A stretch of DNA of 38,573 nt from Deltaproteobacteria bacterium (lineage in GTDB: Bacteria; Myxococcota_A; Polyangia; DRWM01; JAAZOP01): NCBI GenBank assembly GCA_016930215.1, contig JAFGHH010000292.1:1-38573 (forward strand). The letters run 5' to 3'. Below the pieces are notes generated by a model that did no database searches, was not told where the DNA came from, and saw only the letters and a program-made list of their open reading frames with translations. How positions within the stretch are numbered: the first letter of the stretch is position 1; every line of letters begins with the position of its first letter. Positions 34,727-38,573 of the stretch are shown here, piece by piece. Position numbers and translations under genes: made by a program.

Positions 34727-36913
34727 TCAGGGTTCGAGGCCGAGGTAGGGTCGGGCCTGCTTGACGACGATCCGGTCGTCCGCGGTCACCTCGACCTCGA
34801 GGTCCAGCCGGAGGTCGGCCGGCACGGGATAGACGTGGGCGGCGAAGTGGTCGTGCACGAGGAACAGCAGGCCGGACAACGTCTCCAGCTCGGGGTCGCT
34901 CCACAACCGCGCGCCGTCGGGGGACAGCGAGCTGGGAACCAGCAGGCGGACGTCGGCCGCTCCGGCGGCGCTCCGGCGGAGGGTCAGGGTCTCGGCGACC
35001 GCCGTCGGGTCGCTCGGCCGCACGACGCCGACCTCGCCGAGCTGCGTGACGATGCGGTACAGCGGGTCCCCCGCGTCCGGGCGGAGGTTGGTGATCGCGA
35101 CCGCCTCCTGCCGTTCCATCACGAACGCCGCCTGGACGGCGAGGCCCATGAACACCTGCGCGTGGTCGATGCCGTAGTACTCCCGCTCGTCGAAGGCCCG
35201 CAGGTTCCACAGGCTCCGCCAGACCTTGCGCACGGCGTCGAAGACGGTCTTCTCCTCGATCAGGTCCTGCTCGAGGTCGGCGACGAGGTCGGCCAGCCAC
35301 CAGCGCTCGGGATGCGCCGCCTGCTCGGTCCGCCGGCGGGCCAGCTCGGCCTCGAGATGCGCGCGGTGCGCGGCGGAAAGGCAGCGCGAGGGGCCGAACG
35401 CGTCGCCGTCGAGGTCGTCGGCGAGGCAGCCGGTGCGCGAGTCGTACAGGCCGGCGCCGCTGAACGCCTCGAGGTCCTCGGCGTTGGTGCTCGACCGGAA
35501 ACGCACGTACGTCGCGTCGGCGCCGAACACCTCCCGCAGCCGCGTCGTCAGCGTCTCGAAGAACCCGGGCGCGAAGGCGCCGTCCCGGATCCGGTCGCGC
35601 AGGTCGTCCAGCCTCGCGCCGCGGTACGCGCGGTCGGTGTAGACGCGCGGGTCGGCGAGCAGCGCCGCGATTCCCGCGTCGAGGCCGTTGTGCGCGATGA
35701 ATTCGACGTACGCGCGGAACGGGACGCCGAACCCTTCGACGCGGTGCTCCGGCGGCAGGATCCCGTGCAGCTCGCCGAGGTTGGCGGCCTTGGCGCCGTA
35801 GGCGGGCGCGTCGGTGGAATCGAGCGCGTCGAAGCCCGCGAACGCGGTCACGGTCAGGTCGCTGCGCACGGGGCCGACCGTCGGCCGGTGCTCCTCCCAC
35901 CAGCGCTCCGCATCCGCCAGACTCGCCGCCTCGAGCGCCAGCGAGGACTCGCCGGTCACGAGGTGCACGAGCCGGTCGGCGAGCGCCGCAATGCGGGAGT
36001 CCTCGTAGGCGCCGGCGAGCATCGCGTTCGGGAGCCCCTTCTCCCGCAGGCGCAGGTTGGCGTGGGAATGCACGTTCTGCGGGAGCGCGGTGAGCATGCC
36101 GCCGAGCGTCGTGACGTCGGTCGGGGCGAGCTCCAGCACCAGGATGTCGCGCGGACCGTACTCCTCCGGCGGGCGGGCCCCGCGCGGCGTCACGCTCAGG
36201 TAGCCGTAGCTCTCCCCCACGCTGTACGCCTCGTAGTCGCGTTCGATCAGCTCGACGGGAAACCGCACGGCCACGCCCCGCGCGTTCAGCTCGGGCACCA
36301 GCGGGCGCACGTGGTCCTCCTGCTCCGCCCCGGAGGGCACGAGAACCAGCTCGCTCGCGAGCAGCGGAGCGCAGGCCTTGAGCCGCCGGTCGACTTCGAC
36401 CAGCTCCTCGACCTCGAGGTTCTCGTCGGGTCCCCGCTCCTGGTACACGGTGTAGACCGCGATCCCCGGCCGGCCGCTGAGCGGATGCGTGATGCGCGCG
36501 TAGCGTTTCAGCTCGCCGCCCCACCAGCGCCGCGTGGCGCGGCGCAGGACGAGGTCGGTGTACGCGTCCATCCCCAGCTCGCCGAACTCGTCCGGGAACA
36601 CCGCCCGCAGGAACTGGATGTGGTAGGGGAAGCGCCGCGTGTTCTGGAACAGGCACTCCTGCGGCAACGGCCGCTCCCGGCCATCGACCACCGCCAGGTA
36701 CTTCACCTCGCGGCCCTCGGCCTCCAGGCCCGCATAGTCGGACTCGACTTCGATCCGCTCGAGGTAATCGGGGCCGGTGTCCGGCACATCGCCGGCATCG
36801 TCCGGAGCGGCGTCGTCCGGGCCGACCTCCAGTCCGACATCCGGCTCGCCTCCTCCGCCGCCGCAGGCCGCGAGGCACAGGACGAGCCACGGGAGCCGGC
36901 GCGCTTCAGCCAC
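34727..36913 (-). CDS. PEP synthase/PPDK N-terminal (ATP-binding) domain lipoprotein
   Basis: GTG start; LPWLVLCLAACGGGGG lipobox plus PDDAAPDDAGD linker; AYGAKAANLGELHGIL...VEGFGVPFRAYVEF; YVRFRSSTNAEDLEAFSGAGLYDS; VRKVWRSLWNLRAFDEREYYGIDHAQVFMGLAVQ. Confidence 0.8.
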   Translation of the reverse strand: MAEARRLPWLVLCLAACGGGGGEPDVGLEVGPDDAAPDDAGDVPDTGPDYLERIEVESDYAGLEAEGREVKYLAVVDGRERPLPQECLFQNTRRFPYHIQFLRAVFPDEFGELGMDAYTDLVLRRATRRWWGGELKRYARITHPLSGRPGIAVYTVYQERGPDENLEVEELVEVDRRLKACAPLLASELVLVPSGAEQEDHVRPLVPELNARGVAVRFPVELIERDYEAYSVGESYGYLSVTPRGARPPEEYGPRDILVLELAPTDVTTLGGMLTALPQNVHSHANLRLREKGLPNAMLAGAYEDSRIAALADRLVHLVTGESSLALEAASLADAERWWEEHRPTVGPVRSDLTVTAFAGFDALDSTDAPAYGAKAANLGELHGILPPEHRVEGFGVPFRAYVEFIAHNGLDAGIAALLADPRVYTDRAYRGARLDDLRDRIRDGAFAPGFFETLTTRLREVFGADATYVRFRSSTNAEDLEAFSGAGLYDSRTGCLADDLDGDAFGPSRCLSAAHRAHLEAELARRRTEQAAHPERWWLADLVADLEQDLIEEKTVFDAVRKVWRSLWNLRAFDEREYYGIDHAQVFMGLAVQAAFVMERQEAVAITNLRPDAGDPLYRIVTQLGEVGVVRPSDPTAVAETLTLRRSAAGAADVRLLVPSSLSPDGARLWSDPELETLSGLLFLVHDHFAAHVYPVPADLRLDLEVEVTADDRIVVKQARPYLGLEP

Positions 36914-37559
36914 CGCCGCCGCGCATCAGGCAATGGTTCGGGTCGACCGTCGGGATCGAACGGCAGTCGGTGAACGTCAACGGGAGCTCCGCTTCGCCAT
37001 CGATCGAGAGCGTGTCGGTCCACGCCGCCGTGGTCCCCGAGAAGTCGTAGACCATGCGCACGACGTAGGCGTGCGTGCCGGTCGCCTCGGCCCGCTCGTT
37101 CCAGTTGTGATGGCCGAAGTCGTAGGCGAGCGCGCCCGGGTCGGTCACGCAATCCACCGTGCCGTCCCGCTCGACGCCGAAGCGTACCAGGTCGTAGGGC
37201 AGCGTTTCGCCGACGAAGCTGCGCTCCCCGACCTCGCGCGCGAGCCGCACCCGCACCGCGCCCCCCTCCGCCTCGAAGTCCAGCAGGTTCACCGTCCGCG
37301 TGGCGACCCGGGGCGCCAGCCCGACGAAGCAGTCGTCCAGCGAGGCGGGGAGGTCGCCGTCGCCGTCGTCCGCCACGTCGACACCGGCCTCGTCGTCGGC
37401 GGCGTCCGCCGCATCCACTGCCGCCTCGACGTCGGCGACATCGGCGACGTCTGCGTCCTCGGCGTCCTCAGGGGCGACGGCATCCGTACCGGCGTCCGGC
37501 GAGGCCGGGTCTCCGGTATCGCAGCCGAGCAACAGGAGCAGCAGCGCCAGCGCACGCAT
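36906..37559 (-). CDS. Small lipoprotein with Asp/Ala/Val-rich linker, function unknown
   Basis: MRALALLLLLLGCDTGD lipobox; EDAEDADVADVADVEAAVDAADAADDEAG linker; 8-nt overlap with the downstream PPDK-like gene. Confidence 0.75.
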   Translation of the reverse strand: MRALALLLLLLGCDTGDPASPDAGTDAVAPEDAEDADVADVADVEAAVDAADAADDEAGVDVADDGDGDLPASLDDCFVGLAPRVATRTVNLLDFEAEGGAVRVRLAREVGERSFVGETLPYDLVRFGVERDGTVDCVTDPGALAYDFGHHNWNERAEATGTHAYVVRMVYDFSGTTAAWTDTLSIDGEAELPLTFTDCRSIPTVDPNHCLMRGGGG

Positions 37560-37577
37560 GCCGGACCTCCTTCGCAC

Positions 37578-38573
37578 CTACGGTCGCTCCAGGGTATGGG
37601 AGACGACGGTCAGCTCCCGGACCCGCGCCAGCGCGCAGTCGATGACGAAGGCCTGGTCCCGCGCGTAGTCGTCCCAGGGTTCGAGGCCGATCACCTCCAG
37701 GCCGCAGGCATCCCCGATCGGCGAGTCGAAGAACACCGCGAAGTCGCGCTCGAAGTGGTGATGCGCCGGGTTGTAGACCAGGCGCCAGTAGTCGCGCTGG
37801 TCGAAATCGACGCCGCCGAGACGGCCCCAGGCGCGGACGAACGCGCCCGGCTCGGTGCTCGCCGGGCTCATCCCGATCCGCAACTCGAAGTGCACCTCGG
37901 CGCCCGCCTCGAGGACCAGGTGATGGAGCTGCGCCGGAGTGCCCTCGAAGGTGCACGAGTCGAACGAGCGCGACCCGTCCCCCCAGCACTCGCCGCCGCC
38001 GGGACAGTAGTTGAACTGGAAGCTCGAGGCATCGCCGAACGGCTCGTTCGCCGTACCGTCCAACACCATCGGCGGCGGTGTCCCGGCGTAGACCGGGTTG
38101 AGGGAGCCTTCGACGCGCCCGTCGGTGAGCGCAACGACGATGTTGTTGCGGTCGTAGTTCGACCCGCCGTAGCTGCTCGTCGAGTGCGTGACCGTGCCGG
38201 TGCCCGTCGTCGTCGGAGGCGAGCCGTCGCCGAAGTCGAGGCAGAGCGGCAGGAAGAAGGGCGCCTCGCCGGCCGTCGTCGGCAGGCGGTAGGAGCCGGG
38301 GACGACGCGCAGCATCGCCTTCGACTCGTACTCCTCCAGCAGCGTGCGGCTCTCGTTGAACCTGCCGCAGTAGACGGCGCCATCCGTCACGCGTAGCTCG
38401 AGCGTCCAGCCCGGGTCGCCGACGAACTCCGACGCGCTCGGGCAGTGGGCCCATGGGTCCGGTTCCGTCGAATCGGCCTCGGCGTCCACCGAGTCCTCCA
38501 CGTCGGCGTCGGCGTCCGCACCCACATCCGCGTCGGCGTCCGCACCCACATCCGCGTCGGCGTCCGCACCCAC
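37578..38573 (-). CDS. Probable lipoprotein with Asp/Ala repeat linker, N-terminus truncated by window edge
   Basis: Open at right edge; (VGADADAD)n then STEPDPWAHCPSASEFVGDPGWTLELRVTDGAVYCGRF...; listed start is an edge GTG inside the repeat. Confidence 0.75.
   Translation of the reverse strand: MGADADADVGADADADVGADADADVEDSVDAEADSTEPDPWAHCPSASEFVGDPGWTLELRVTDGAVYCGRFNESRTLLEEYESKAMLRVVPGSYRLPTTAGEAPFFLPLCLDFGDGSPPTTTGTGTVTHSTSSYGGSNYDRNNIVVALTDGRVEGSLNPVYAGTPPPMVLDGTANEPFGDASSFQFNYCPGGGECWGDGSRSFDSCTFEGTPAQLHHLVLEAGAEVHFELRIGMSPASTEPGAFVRAWGRLGGVDFDQRDYWRLVYNPAHHHFERDFAVFFDSPIGDACGLEVIGLEPWDDYARDQAFVIDCALARVRELTVVSHTLERP
38508..38573 (-). repeat. 24-bp tandem repeat, at least 2.75 copies, continuing past the window
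   Basis: gtcggcgtccgcacccacatccgc at 38508 and 38532, partial at 38556; encodes VGADADAD. Confidence 0.9.

Noticed and set aside
34094-36973. 959-aa plus-strand ORF
   Set aside because: Antisense to the TPR and PPDK-like genes; His/Arg/Val-rich shadow sequence.

Overview
GC-rich (roughly 70% by eye) bacterial chromosomal window, probably from a Myxococcota or related deltaproteobacterial lineage. That placement is inferred from a MYXO-CTERM-like C-terminus, MopE-type CDGxDNDCDGxxDE repeats and many lipoproteins with Asp/Ala-rich linkers. I support about 28 protein genes and found no rRNA, tRNA, CRISPR array, transposase or phage signature. Contents from left to right: a truncated Kelch-type lipoprotein; an LCM-type methyltransferase; an AlkP-superfamily protein coupled to a GT4 glycosyltransferase; a PAP2 phosphatase; a GlpB-like flavoprotein; a peptidase-MA-like protein; ManB/ManC; a secreted lipoprotein; a TonB-like protein; a CPBP protease; a fused glutamate formimidoyltransferase-cyclodeaminase; a divergent RNB-domain protein; a Cys-rich lipoprotein; two oligopeptide ABC ATPases without permeases; a transmembrane Ser/Thr kinase with a 4-Cys tail; an extensin-like protein; a B12-binding-type radical SAM protein; an HK-RR pair followed by a LolC/E-like permease with a large low-complexity insertion; a metzincin protease coupled to a CAP/MopE/MYXO-CTERM protein; a TPR protein; and a run of three lipoprotein-type genes. 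The most interesting item is in that last run: an apparent lipoprotein carrying a PEP-synthase/PPDK-type ATP-binding domain. Most long ORFs in the supplied track are antisense GC-rich shadows. Both window-edge CDSs are truncated, and the left one is absent from the ORF track.
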